NCBI GenBank assembly: GCA_025363585.1 | Contig: JANYDN010000034.1 | Span: 1-32,464, forward strand | Length of the DNA: 32,464 nt | Source of the DNA: Verrucomicrobiota bacterium | GTDB lineage: Bacteria > Verrucomicrobiota > Verrucomicrobiia > Limisphaerales > UBA9464 | Direction of reading: 5' to 3' | Part shown: positions 1-7,513 of the stretch, piece after piece | Layout: each line of letters begins with the position of its first letter | Numbering within the stretch: the stretch's first letter is position 1 | Notes under the pieces: generated by a model | What the model was told of the DNA's origin: nothing | The model's database searches: none | The model's input: only the letters and a program-made list of their open reading frames with translations | Position numbers and translations under genes: made by a program

Positions 1-2
1 GG

Positions 3-692
3 ATTGGGTACAACGAGGCGATGCTACTCTACCTGCTGGGGCTGGGAGCGGAAACACGGCCGCTGCCCGCGGTGGCATGGAAAACGTGGACGTCGGGTTA
101 CCAGTGGCGGACAAATTCGGGATTCGGATTCGTGGCGTTCCCGCCGCTGTTCGGGCACCAATATTCTCATTGCTGGATCGATTTTAGAGGGCGGACCGAT
201 GCGTGGGTTGCGGGGCATGGAATCGACTACTTTGAAAATTCCCGCCGCGCGACCCTGGCGCAACGCGCTTATTGCATCGCCAACCCGCTTGGACGTGCCG
301 GCTATGGTCCGTTGGCGTGGGGCATCACTGCCTGCGACGGACCCGACGGATACGGCGCGCGCGGTGCGCCCCCGGCGGAAAATGACGATGGGACGCTCGC
401 CCCCACCGCGGTGGGTGGATCGGTTCCCTTCGCTCCCGAGGTTTGCATCCCGACGCTTCGAGAATTCTACCGCCGATGGGGCACCCGTTTGTGGACGAGG
501 TACGGATTTCGCGACGCCATCAACCCGGGCAAGGACTGGGTTGCCGACGATGTGCTCGGTATCGATCAGGGGCCGATCCTGCTCATGATCGAAAATCATA
601 GAACCGGAGGGGTGTGGAAGAGGGTGATGCGACATCCGGTCATCCGTCGGGGCATGGATCGCGCCGGTTTTTCGACGCGATCGGGCGAGTGA
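3..692 (+). CDS. Glycoamylase-like (PF10091-type) protein, C-terminal part
   Basis: This is the 3' end of a gene cut by the left window edge. The frame is open from base 3 and reads IGYNEAMLLYLL before the first internal ATG at 21, so that ATG is not the true start. About 230 residues are visible. They match what I remember of the C-terminal glycoamylase-like domain: NEAMLLYLL, GHQYSHCWIDFRG, YFENSRRATLAQRAY, then AWGITACDGPDGY, a DDGTLAPTA segment, and near the end LGIDQGPILLMIENHRTG. Known family members are exported or membrane-linked proteins presumed to act on glucans, and some occur beside cyclic glucan synthesis genes. The substrate here cannot be told from the fragment. The protein ends with AGFSTRSGE and is followed by a hairpin terminator. 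The family call is strong and the specific activity is inference. Confidence 0.85.
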   Translation: MGYNEAMLLYLLGLGAETRPLPAVAWKTWTSGYQWRTNSGFGFVAFPPLFGHQYSHCWIDFRGRTDAWVAGHGIDYFENSRRATLAQRAYCIANPLGRAGYGPLAWGITACDGPDGYGARGAPPAENDDGTLAPTAVGGSVPFAPEVCIPTLREFYRRWGTRLWTRYGFRDAINPGKDWVADDVLGIDQGPILLMIENHRTGGVWKRVMRHPVIRRGMDRAGFSTRSGE

Positions 693-830
693 TTGAATCC
701 GCGGACAACGCGTCGGCGACGAGCGAGGAGGCAGCGAGTTATTCTAGACGCGAATCGAAGGTTGGCACCGAACGCGCTCTCGAAACGACGTCAGGCTGAG
801 TGGCCTGATTAGGTTAGGGTCGTGTGGGTC

Positions 831-871
831 GAAACGCCGTCTGTCCTCGGTTGATGGGCGGCGTTTCTTTT
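831..871 (+). terminator. Hairpin terminator after the glycoamylase-like gene
   Basis: Perfect 9-bp arms GAAACGCCG (831-839) and CGGCGTTTC (859-867) are followed by TTTT. The inner part can add a short CC/GG extension. The T-run is on the plus strand, so it ends transcription from the left. It also lies just beyond the purD stop, so the same stem could act for purD in the other direction, although no U-run is present on that side. Confidence 0.75.
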
Positions 872-881
872 GTTTCGGGAT

Positions 882-2180
882 TCAACTCCGTTCCAGACCC
901 TTGCACGCAATGTCGCGCCGCCATTGTGCGCCATCGAATTGGATCGTATCCACGGCCCGATACGCGCGTTCGCGGGCGTCGCGGAGAGTCGGTCCCCATG
1001 CGGTCACGCCGAGCACGCGTCCTCCGGTGGTGACCACGTCGTCGCATTGCAACGCGGTTCCTGCGTGGAAGATTTTGGTCGAAGGCAATTGGGCGGCTTC
1101 ACCCAACCCCGTGATCTTCCGCCCCTTTGCATAACTCCCCGGATATCCCCCGGAGGCCATGACGACACAAACGCTGGGATCCGGACTCCAGCGCAATTGG
1201 ATTCGGTCCAGCGTGCCGTCCACGCTGGCTTCCAGAACGTCGAGGAGATCGTTTTCGAGGCGGGTGAGATACACTTGGGTTTCCGGGTCGCCGAAGCGCG
1301 AGTTGAACTCGAGGACTTTCGGTCCCTGCTGGGTGAGGATCACTCCGGGGTAAAGGATGCCCCGGTAGTCGATGCCCTCCTCGATGCAACCGCGGATCCA
1401 AGGGTCGAGGATCGCCCGCCCCACGGACTCCAACTGCGCGGGGTCAAGGTATTGGGTGGGGGAATACGTTCCCATCCCACCGGTATTGAGTCCGAGATCG
1501 CCGTCCAAAGCGCGTTTGTGATCCTGGGATGTCGGGAAGAGAAGGGCGGTCTTGCCGTCGCATATCGCATGCAACGAGATCTCCGGCCCTTCCAATAGTT
1601 CCTGGATGACGGTTTTGTCGCCGGCGGAACCGAAGGATTTGTCGACCAGGATTTCGTCGACGGCTTCCTCGGCCTCCGGGATCGACGTGGTCAGCAAAAC
1701 CCCTTTTCCCAACGCGAGACCGTCCGCCTTGACGGCACAACGGCCTTGAAGTTGCCGGCAGAATTCCTTGGCCGCGACGGGATCGTCGAACACGCCGGAC
1801 CGCGCCGTGGGGATCCCGTGGCGATCCATGAACGCCTGGGAGAATGCCTTGGAGGATTCGAAACGCGCGGCGGATTGGGTCGGACCCCAGATGCGGAACC
1901 CCGCGGCCTGAAAACGGTCGACGACGCCGAGGGCAAGTGGGTTGTCGGGACCAACGACGGTCAAGTCGGGGGAATTCCTGCGTGCGAAATCGACAAGGGC
2001 GTCGATGGAGTCCGCGCCGATCGGGACATTGGCCACGAGTTGGCCATTCGATGCGAGTGATTCGCCTGCCGTGCCGGCATTGCCCGGCGCGCACCAAAGG
2101 GCGGATATCCGGGGTGACTGCGCGAGCTTCCAGATCAGGGCGTGTTCCCGGCCGCCGGATCCAAGGACGAGGACTTTCAT
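882..2180 (-). CDS. purD: Phosphoribosylamine--glycine ligase (GAR synthetase)
   Basis: PurD joins phosphoribosylamine and glycine with ATP to make glycinamide ribonucleotide, the second step of purine synthesis, in the cytosol. The 432-residue product is close to the usual length of about 430. It opens with MKVLVLGSGGREHAL, the family's signature N-terminus. An ATP-grasp body follows: the VVGPDNPLALGVVD region, SKAFSQAFMDRHGIPTA, AVKADGLALGKGV, and GGMGTYSP. The metal and ATP-binding segment ends in LEFNSRFGDPETQ. An in-frame start 12 codons upstream (2216) would add MRNTFPVSLHGA, but the ATG at 2180 fits the conserved start. No clear Shine-Dalgarno is seen for either. The gene stands alone on the minus strand, divergent from the DUF1080 gene. 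Confidence 0.97.
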   Translation of the reverse strand: MKVLVLGSGGREHALIWKLAQSPRISALWCAPGNAGTAGESLASNGQLVANVPIGADSIDALVDFARRNSPDLTVVGPDNPLALGVVDRFQAAGFRIWGPTQSAARFESSKAFSQAFMDRHGIPTARSGVFDDPVAAKEFCRQLQGRCAVKADGLALGKGVLLTTSIPEAEEAVDEILVDKSFGSAGDKTVIQELLEGPEISLHAICDGKTALLFPTSQDHKRALDGDLGLNTGGMGTYSPTQYLDPAQLESVGRAILDPWIRGCIEEGIDYRGILYPGVILTQQGPKVLEFNSRFGDPETQVYLTRLENDLLDVLEASVDGTLDRIQLRWSPDPSVCVVMASGGYPGSYAKGRKITGLGEAAQLPSTKIFHAGTALQCDDVVTTGGRVLGVTAWGPTLRDARERAYRAVDTIQFDGAQWRRDIACKGLERS

Positions 2181-2309
2181 TGCGCCGTGGAGTGAAACGG
2201 GAAATGTGTTCCGCATGAACTAGAAATCCACGGTGGGAGTCGGATGGCGAAAATCGCGGGTGTGATTGGCCACTCGACTTTTCGATGCGCGCTGGCCCAG
2301 CCTGTACCC

Positions 2310-2927
2310 ATGAAGTTCCCCGTCCCCTATGTCCTGGTCGCGATGTCGGTTGCCCATGCGGCCGAGTCCAAACCGTTGTTCGACGGCAAGACCCTCGCGG
2401 GATGGAACGGGGACACGAACAACATCTGGCGGGTTGCTGACGGTGAAATCGTGGGTGGGGCGCTGGACAAGACGGTACCGAGAAACGAGTTCCTGGCGAC
2501 GGACCGCGCCTATACGAATTTCGTGGTCAAGTTGCAGTTCAAGCTTCGTGGGAGCGAGGGCTTCGTGAACAGCGGCCTGCAAATCCGATCCACTCGCGTG
2601 CCCAATGACAGCGAGATGGCCGGCTACCAAGCGGACATAGGCGAAGGCTGGTACGGCTGCATCTATGACGAATCGCGCCGAAACAAAGTTCTCGCCCGGC
2701 CCGAGGCGGCCGCGGTGAAGAAGGCGCTGAAGCAGGGTGAGTGGAACGACTACGAAGTGCGGGCAGAAGGAAAGCGTGTGCGGATCGTGCTGAACGGCGT
2801 GCCGATGGTGGATTACTCCGAGCCGGACGATTCCATCCGGCAATCCGGGGTGCTTGGACTCCAGATCCACGGGGGAGGCAAAACGGAGGTGCGCTTTCGC
2901 AATTTGGAGATCACCGAATTGCCGTGA
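2310..2927 (+). CDS. DUF1080 / 3-keto-disaccharide hydrolase domain protein, exported
   Basis: The 205-residue protein begins at the ATG at 2310, giving a signal peptide (MKFPVPYVLVAMSVAHA-AES). A longer frame from 2244 would bury this signal, so it is rejected. The mature part is one DUF1080 jelly-roll domain: LFDGKTLAGWNG, WRVADGEIVGG, the NSGLQIRS segment, and GYQADIGEGWYGCIYDESRR. The end is a GVLGLQIHGGG-EVRFRNLEI strand pair. Members of this family are abundant in Verrucomicrobiota and Planctomycetota, and some hydrolyse 3-keto-glycosides. The substrate here is unknown. The gene is divergent from purD and is followed by 218 bp without a gene that leads to the tRNA-tuf operon. Confidence 0.9.
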   Translation: MKFPVPYVLVAMSVAHAAESKPLFDGKTLAGWNGDTNNIWRVADGEIVGGALDKTVPRNEFLATDRAYTNFVVKLQFKLRGSEGFVNSGLQIRSTRVPNDSEMAGYQADIGEGWYGCIYDESRRNKVLARPEAAAVKKALKQGEWNDYEVRAEGKRVRIVLNGVPMVDYSEPDDSIRQSGVLGLQIHGGGKTEVRFRNLEITELP

Positions 2928-3014
2928 CGGAATGGGGCGGTAGGCCTTTTGGGCACTGCGGAACTCCAAACGGGCGGTCGGGGTCGGAAAAAACCGCGAC
3001 GGCCCAGAAACCCG

Positions 3015-3044
3015 TTGACACCCACGGTCTCGATTCCTACTAAT
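3015..3044 (+). promoter_or_regulatory. Candidate promoter for the tRNA-Thr/tuf operon
   Basis: A perfect -35 box TTGACA (3015-3020) is followed after 17 nt by TACTAAT (3038-3044), a moderate -10 candidate. It lies about 100 nt upstream of tRNA-Thr and on the right strand. No other candidate of similar quality was seen between the DUF1080 stop and the tRNA. The -35 match is clear and the -10 match is only partial. Confidence 0.5.
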
Positions 3045-3083
3045 TCGCGCCTCATTTGGGAGCTGCCCGTGCCGGTTTCGGTT

Positions 3084-3119
3084 TTCCAGGAAGATACCCT
3101 GGGAATCGGGACTTTTTTT
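3084..3119 (+). terminator. Hairpin plus T7 run in the leader upstream of tRNA-Thr
   Basis: Arms TTCCAGG (3084-3090) and CCTGGGAA (3098-3105) pair with one bulge around a 7-nt loop, and seven T residues follow at 3113-3119. The 7-nt gap between stem and T-run is longer than in a textbook terminator. It may end DUF1080 transcription, or, if the promoter at 3015 is real, act as an attenuator inside the operon leader. Confidence 0.4.
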
Positions 3120-3145
3120 GTCGGGTGCGGGCAATTCCGGAAGAG

Positions 3146-3221
<76 letters not shown>

Positions 3222-3273
3222 TCAGCGGGGCAAATCGATTTAAAGTAAGCAGAAACGCAAACCACGTAGTCAC

Positions 3274-4461
3274 ATGGCCAAAGAGAACTTCCAACGGACG
3301 AAGCCGCACATGAACGTCGGCACCATCGGTCACGTCGACCATGGCAAGTCCACCTTGACCGCGGCGATCGTTGCCGTTCAGAACCGCAAAGGTCTGGCAC
3401 CGGCGATTTCGTACTCGGACATCACCAAGGGCGGCACGGTCCGCGACGACACCAAGACCGTCACCATCGCCGTCTCGCACGTCGAGTACGAGAGCTCGAA
3501 GCGTCACTACGCCCACGTCGACTGCCCCGGCCACGCGGACTACGTCAAGAACATGATCACCGGCGCCGCGCAGATGGACGGCGCGATCCTGGTGGTCAGC
3601 GCCGCCGACGGTCCGATGCCCCAGACGCGCGAGCACATTCTTCTCGCCCGTCAGGTCGGTGTTCCCAGCATCGTCGTTTTCCTCAACAAGGTCGACCTTG
3701 CCGACGCAGACCTTCTCGAGTTGATCGAGATGGAAATCCGCGATTTGCTCAACAAGTACGGATTCCCCGGCGAAAAGACTCCCATTGTCCGAGGGTCCGC
3801 GACCGCCGCGCTCGCCGCCACGCCCGAAGGTGAGAAGGCAATCGCCGATCTATTGGAGGCGTTGGACACCTTCATCCCGGAGCCAGTCCGCGAACTCGAC
3901 AAGCCGTTCCTGATGTGCATCGAGGACGTGTTCAACATCGAGGGTCGTGGCACGGTCGTGACTGGTCGCGTGGAGCGCGGCATCCTCAAGAAAATGGAGG
4001 AAGTGGAGGTCGTGGGTCTGAAGGATACCCGCAAGACCACGGCGACCGACATCGAGGCCTTCCGCAAGCTGCTCGACAGCGCGCAATCCGGCGACAATGT
4101 CGGCGTGCTTCTCCGTGGCGTGAAGAAGGAAGACGTCGAGCGCGGCATGGTTCTCGCCAAGCCCGGTTCGATCAAGCCGCACACGCACTTCAAGGCCGAA
4201 GTGTATGTCCTCACCAAGGACGAGGGTGGACGCCACACGCCGTTCTTCACCAACTACCGTCCGCAATTCTATTTCCGCACCTCGGACATCACGGGTTCCG
4301 TGGCGTTGCCGACCGGTGTCGAGATGGTGATGCCGGGTGACAATGTTTCCGTCGAGGTGAAGCTCGGCGCACCGGTCGCGATGGAAAAAGGCCTGCGCTT
4401 CGCGATCCGCGAAGGCGGTCGCACCATCGGGGCTGGACGCGTGTCCGAAGTCGTCGCCTGA
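3274..4461 (+). CDS. tuf: Elongation factor Tu, with non-canonical switch I
   Basis: EF-Tu carries aminoacyl-tRNA to the ribosome as a GTP complex. The 395-residue protein is full length. The G1 motif GHVDHGKST spans residues 19-27, G3 is DCPGH (83-87), and G4 is NKVD. Domains II and III are typical ([44 protein letters not shown]). The G2/switch I segment is unusual: where most EF-Tu has KARGITI, this one reads DDTKTVTI (residues 58-65), and switch I is about 2 residues longer than in E. coli. The magnesium-binding Thr (T64) is kept. The Arg and Gly before it are replaced by Lys and Thr, and the gate Ile by Val. No Shine-Dalgarno is evident before the ATG. It is followed by an 11-bp hairpin and two tRNAs. 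Confidence 0.98.
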   Translation: MAKENFQRTKPHMNVGTIGHVDHGKSTLTAAIVAVQNRKGLAPAISYSDITKGGTVRDDTKTVTIAVSHVEYESSKRHYAHVDCPGHADYVKNMITGAAQMDGAILVVSAADGPMPQTREHILLARQVGVPSIVVFLNKVDLADADLLELIEMEIRDLLNKYGFPGEKTPIVRGSATAALAATPEGEKAIADLLEALDTFIPEPVRELDKPFLMCIEDVFNIEGRGTVVTGRVERGILKKMEEVEVVGLKDTRKTTATDIEAFRKLLDSAQSGDNVGVLLRGVKKEDVERGMVLAKPGSIKPHTHFKAEVYVLTKDEGGRHTPFFTNYRPQFYFRTSDITGSVALPTGVEMVMPGDNVSVEVKLGAPVAMEKGLRFAIREGGRTIGAGRVSEVVA

Positions 4462-4479
4462 CAAATGATCTTGGCTCGG

Positions 4480-4509
4480 GCGGAAGGCCGGTCTTGATCG
4501 GCCTTCCGC
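4480..4509 (+). terminator. 11-bp hairpin between tuf and tRNA-Trp
   Basis: A perfect inverted repeat GCGGAAGGCCG (4480-4490) and CGGCCTTCCGC (4499-4509) encloses an 8-nt loop and is followed by the weak tract TTGGGTTT. The poor U-run suggests partial termination or an RNA-processing and stabilising stem at the tuf mRNA 3' end. Complete termination is less likely, since the tRNAs and secE lie just downstream with no obvious promoter. Confidence 0.6.
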
Positions 4510-4539
4510 TTGGGTTTACCACCGTCCGCAAACAGACAC

Positions 4540-4615
4540 AGGGCGTTAGCTCAATTGGTAGAGTAGCGGTCTCCAAAACCGTTGGTTGGGGGTTCGAGTC
4601 CCTCACGCCCTGCCA
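4540..4615 (+). tRNA. tRNA-Trp (anticodon CCA)
   Basis: The acceptor arm is AGGGCGT/ACGCCCT. The anticodon arm has the loop CTCCAAA (anticodon CCA), and the T-arm is GGGGG-TTCGAGT-CCCTC with one wobble or mismatch at its base. The discriminator is G, and CCA is encoded (4613-4615). tRNA-Trp upstream of secE-nusG is common in many bacterial phyla. Confidence 0.96.
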
Positions 4616-4622
4616 GCCATCC

Positions 4623-4712
4623 GGAGGGGTGGCAGAGTGGTCTATTGCGGCGGTCTTGAAAACCGCTGTGGGAGAAATCCCACCGGGGGTTCGAATCCCT
4701 CCCCCTCCGCCA
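4623..4712 (+). tRNA. tRNA-Ser (anticodon TGA)
   Basis: This is a class II tRNA of 90 nt with a long variable arm (a TGTGGGAGAAATCCCACC stem-loop). The acceptor is GGAGGGG/CCCCTCC, the anticodon loop CTTGAAA gives anticodon TGA, and the T-arm is GGGGG-TTCGAAT-CCCTC. The discriminator is G, and CCA is encoded at 4710-4712. It is 7 nt downstream of tRNA-Trp and 8 nt upstream of the secE GTG, so all three must share one precursor transcript. Confidence 0.97.
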
Positions 4713-4720
4713 TTCGTCGC

Positions 4721-4990
4721 GTGAACACTAATTTTTACATCAAGCTGCTGGTCGTTTCGGTCCTGATCCTCGGTGCCTTTGGCCTCGCGTGGCGAGCGGG
4801 TTGGATCGGGCGGCTTGCCGCCTATTTCAGCGAGACCCGCGAGGAATTGAAAAAGTGCAATTGGCCCACCAAGGACGAACTCGTGCAATCCACGCTTCTC
4901 GTGCTGGTGGTGGTGGGTATCCTCGGCGCGTTCACCGTGGGTTCCGATTATTTCGTCCTGTTGCTGGTAAAGGCGCTACTCAAGACCTAG
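4721..4990 (+). CDS. secE: Preprotein translocase subunit SecE
   Basis: SecE clamps SecY in the Sec translocon of the inner membrane. The 89-residue product has a first hydrophobic segment (KLLVVSVLILGAFGLAW, about 8-25). The conserved amphipathic helix follows (FSETREELKKCNWPTKDEL), then a second membrane helix (LLVLVVVGILGAFTVGSDY). Most bacterial SecE has one membrane helix, and E. coli has three. The start is the GTG at 4721. The frame runs on upstream through tRNA-Ser, so only the GTG gives a sensible N-terminus. It lies 9 nt after the tRNA CCA, and the intervening TTCGTCGC has no Shine-Dalgarno. nusG follows 45 nt downstream. Confidence 0.93.
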   Translation: MNTNFYIKLLVVSVLILGAFGLAWRAGWIGRLAAYFSETREELKKCNWPTKDELVQSTLLVLVVVGILGAFTVGSDYFVLLLVKALLKT

Positions 4991-5035
4991 CGGTCTTGGT
5001 TCGGTCCCGTCGGTCAACGTCCGAAAGTCCATTTC

Positions 5036-5584
5036 ATGAAAAGTAGTTGGTACGCACTCCATTGCCTCGCAGGACAAGAGCAGAAGGTCCGCGACAGCAT
5101 CAATCGCCGGCTAAAGACCGACGAAATGGAGCCGTACATTCAGGAGGTTCTCGTCCCCATGGAAAAAGTGGTCGAGGTACGCGGCGGCAAGAAGACGGTC
5201 ACCACGCGCAAGTTGCATCCCGGATACGTGTATATCTACATGGTGCTGCTGGACGAAAACATGCGTCCTCTCGAGAAGCCGTGGTATTTCATCAAGGACA
5301 TCCAGGGCGTGATCGGGTTTGTCGGCGGCGAGCGTCCGATGGAAGTGACCGAGGAGGAGATTGCGACGATCAAGGTGCAGGTGTCCGACAGCGAGGATAC
5401 CGAGAAGCCGAAGGTCAGCTTCGACCTCGGGGAGACCGTCAAGATCAACGACGGACCGTTCCTCAACTTCAACGGGGTCATCGAGGAAGTGGAGCCCGAA
5501 AAGGGCAAGCTCAAGGTGACCGTGGATATTTTCGGCCGCAAGACGCCGGTGGAGTTGGAATACTGGCAGGTCGAGAAGTCTTAA
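5036..5584 (+). CDS. nusG: Transcription termination/antitermination factor NusG
   Basis: NusG binds the RNA polymerase clamp, suppresses pausing and links RNA polymerase to the ribosome or Rho. At 182 residues it has the usual length. The NGN domain begins WYALHCLAGQEQKVRDSI and includes KLHPGYVYIYM, with a GVIGFVGG end to the domain. The KOW domain at the C-terminus is DLGETVKINDGPFLNFNGVIEEV. It sits in the classic secE-nusG-rplK order. The ATG lacks a recognisable Shine-Dalgarno. Confidence 0.98.
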   Translation: MKSSWYALHCLAGQEQKVRDSINRRLKTDEMEPYIQEVLVPMEKVVEVRGGKKTVTTRKLHPGYVYIYMVLLDENMRPLEKPWYFIKDIQGVIGFVGGERPMEVTEEEIATIKVQVSDSEDTEKPKVSFDLGETVKINDGPFLNFNGVIEEVEPEKGKLKVTVDIFGRKTPVELEYWQVEKS

Positions 5585-5651
5585 ATTCTTAAAATAGCTG
5601 TTTTCAAAACCAAGCTCGCGGGCGTAGGCTGGCGGGCCATTCATTTTCGGT

Positions 5652-6077
5652 ATGGCAAAGAAAGTAACTGGTATCGTCAAATTGCAGATCGCCGCTGGGC
5701 AGGCCAATCCTGCCCCGCCCGTTGGCCCCGCGCTTGGTTCGCAGGGCATCAACATCATGGCCTTCTGCAAGGAATTCAACGCCGCCACCAAGGACAAGGC
5801 GGGCTTGGTCATCCCCGTGATCATCACGGTGTACCAAGACAAATCGTTCACGTTCATCCTGAAGTCGCCTCCGGCGTCGGTCCTTCTCAAGAAGGCTGCC
5901 GGTATCGCGTCCGGCTCGAAGGTTCCGAACAAAGACAAGGTGGGCAAGGTCACCCGCAAGCAGGTGCTTGAAATCATCAAGATGAAGGGTGCCGATATCG
6001 CCGCCAACAGCGAGGAAGCCGCTTTTCGCATGGTCTCCGGCACGGCCCGAAGCATGGGCATCGAAGTCGTCGACTAA
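5652..6077 (+). CDS. rplK: Large ribosomal subunit protein L11 (uL11)
   Basis: L11 forms the stalk base on 23S rRNA helices 43/44 and takes part in GTPase factor binding. It has 141 residues, the normal length. The N-terminal domain has the proline-rich [18 protein letters not shown] segment, where thiostrepton acts, followed by the [14 protein letters not shown] region. The C-terminal RNA-binding domain includes [19 protein letters not shown] and ends [12 protein letters not shown]. Lysines at 3 and 4 and in the NAATKDK loop are candidate targets of the PrmA methyltransferase encoded at 22325-23269 in this window. Confidence 0.98.
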   Translation: MAKKVTGIVKLQIAAGQANPAPPVGPALGSQGINIMAFCKEFNAATKDKAGLVIPVIITVYQDKSFTFILKSPPASVLLKKAAGIASGSKVPNKDKVGKVTRKQVLEIIKMKGADIAANSEEAAFRMVSGTARSMGIEVVD

Positions 6078-6130
6078 CGCACAATCCCCAACGCGGGAGG
6101 GTTTAACAGCCCGATTGCACCGCACGCAAC

Positions 6131-6826
6131 ATGCCCAGCAAACGTTTCAAGAAAGCACTCGAACTTGTCGCGCCCGACAAGCTCTATATCCTCGCGGACG
6201 CCGTCCAACTCCTCGCCAAATTCCCGAGGGCGAAGTTCAACGAGACCATCGACATCGCCTTTCGGTTGGGCGTCGATCCCAAACAGTCCGACCAAATGGT
6301 CAGGGGAACCGTCCCGCTTCCCCATGGCAGCGGCAAAGTCGTTCGCGTTTTGGTCTTCGCCAAGCCTGGTGCCGCCGCCGAAGCCGCAAAAGCGGCGGGC
6401 GCCGAGCACGTCGGCTTCGATGAGCTGATCAAAAAGTGTGCCGAAGGCTGGGCTGATTTCGACATTGCCGTCGCGACACCCGAGGCCATGACCGAAGTCC
6501 GCAAACTTGGAAAAGTTCTCGGACCCCGTGGTCTGATGCCCAATCCCAAGACCGGCACCGTCACCGAGGACACCGCGAAGGCGGTTCGCGAGGTGAAGGC
6601 GGGTCGCGTGGAATTCAAGATCGACAAAGCGGCCAATGTCCATGTGGCGGTTGGAAAGGCGACTTTTAGCGCCACCCAAGTCACCGAAAATGCCCGGGCC
6701 GTCATCGAGGCGGTGTTCAAGGCCCGTCCTTCGAGCGCCAAAGGCATTTTTGTCCGCAGCGTCACGCTGTCGCTGACCATGAGCCCGGCGATCCATCTGG
6801 ACGTCCGCGAGTTCGCCAACGCCTGA
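6131..6826 (+). CDS. rplA: Large ribosomal subunit protein L1 (uL1)
   Basis: L1 binds 23S rRNA helices 76-78 and moves the E-site tRNA; in many bacteria it also represses its own operon. The product of 231 residues is complete. It begins with MPSKRFKKALELV and carries the signature TEVRKLGKVLGPRGLMPNPKTGTV. It then has the VREVKAGRVEFKIDKAANVHVAVGK segment and a C-terminal SVTLSLTMSPAIHLD. It lies 53 nt after rplK and 25 nt before rplJ. Confidence 0.98.
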   Translation: MPSKRFKKALELVAPDKLYILADAVQLLAKFPRAKFNETIDIAFRLGVDPKQSDQMVRGTVPLPHGSGKVVRVLVFAKPGAAAEAAKAAGAEHVGFDELIKKCAEGWADFDIAVATPEAMTEVRKLGKVLGPRGLMPNPKTGTVTEDTAKAVREVKAGRVEFKIDKAANVHVAVGKATFSATQVTENARAVIEAVFKARPSSAKGIFVRSVTLSLTMSPAIHLDVREFANA

Positions 6827-6851
6827 TCCAGTTCCAGAAAAAGGCTATCCC

Positions 6852-7361
6852 ATGCGTACGGAAAAGAAGTTCATTTCCGCCGAGTACGTCGCTCGGCTCA
6901 ACAATTCGCCGTTTTTCATCGTCGTCGATTACCGTGGCCTGTCGGTCGGGCAATTCACGGAGCTTCGCAAACGCCTTCGCGCGTCCGGTGCCGAGATCCA
7001 CGTCGTCAAGAACAACATCTTCCGCATTGCCGCCAAGGAAGCGGGACTCGCCGATTTGGGCGATTCCCTCGCCGGGCAGCTTGCGGTGGTGACCGGCAAG
7101 AAAGACATCGCCGCCGCCGCCAAGGCCGTCAAAACGTACCAGTCGGAGTTCGAGAAGCCGAAGCTGCAGTTCGGCTACATCGGTTCGAAGGCACTCTCTG
7201 CCGAAGAGCTCCGCGTTTTGGCCGACCTTCCTCCCCTCGACGTGTTGCAGGGCAGGATTCTGGGCTTGCTCCAGGCGCCCGCCCAAAAGCTCGTCGCCCT
7301 TATCAACACTCCTGGCGAGCAAATCGCCCGGGTCATCAAGGCCAAGTCCGAACAGGCCTGA
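6852..7361 (+). CDS. rplJ: Large ribosomal subunit protein L10 (uL10)
   Basis: L10 anchors L7/L12 dimers to the ribosome. The 169-residue product shows the N-terminal RNA-binding domain (FFIVVDYRGLSVGQFTELRKRLR, VVKNNIFRIAAKEAG). The C-terminal helix that recruits L12 dimers follows (ILGLLQAPAQKLVALINTPGEQIARVIKAK). Only 25 nt separate it from the rplA stop, which leaves no room for a classical L10 leader RNA. The structured non-coding gap is instead downstream, before rplL. Confidence 0.97.
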   Translation: MRTEKKFISAEYVARLNNSPFFIVVDYRGLSVGQFTELRKRLRASGAEIHVVKNNIFRIAAKEAGLADLGDSLAGQLAVVTGKKDIAAAAKAVKTYQSEFEKPKLQFGYIGSKALSAEELRVLADLPPLDVLQGRILGLLQAPAQKLVALINTPGEQIARVIKAKSEQA

Positions 7362-7369
7362 TCCTGGGT

Positions 7370-7479
7370 GATCGATTCATCGATTTCGATCGCTGTCCGC
7401 AGTGGGCAGCGACCGGTAAAAACAACTGAAAGTAAATCGTCGGTCCGCGGGCCGCGGACCAATTTGGGTCGGCCGATCC
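7370..7479 (+). promoter_or_regulatory. Structured RNA gap between rplJ and rplL
   Basis: The 152-nt gap holds at least three candidate hairpins. The first is GATCGA/TCGATC (7370-7375 with 7386-7391). The second is an 8-bp stem CGCTGTCC/GGGCAGCG with a 5-nt loop (7391-7411). The third is a perfect 8-bp stem GGTCCGCG/CGCGGACC with a 3-nt loop (7442-7460). A weak fourth stem lies at 7466-7479. The first two share base 7391 and could be alternatives. It may be a processing or regulatory site controlling L12 dosage. No Rfam-type match was tested. Confidence 0.5.
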
Positions 7480-7513
7480 GACGACGAGACGCAAACACGG
7501 AAAAACACATATC

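Noticed and set aside
4494-4724. Small frame across tRNA-Trp and tRNA-Ser
   Set aside because: It is produced by translating two tRNA genes and is not a protein gene.
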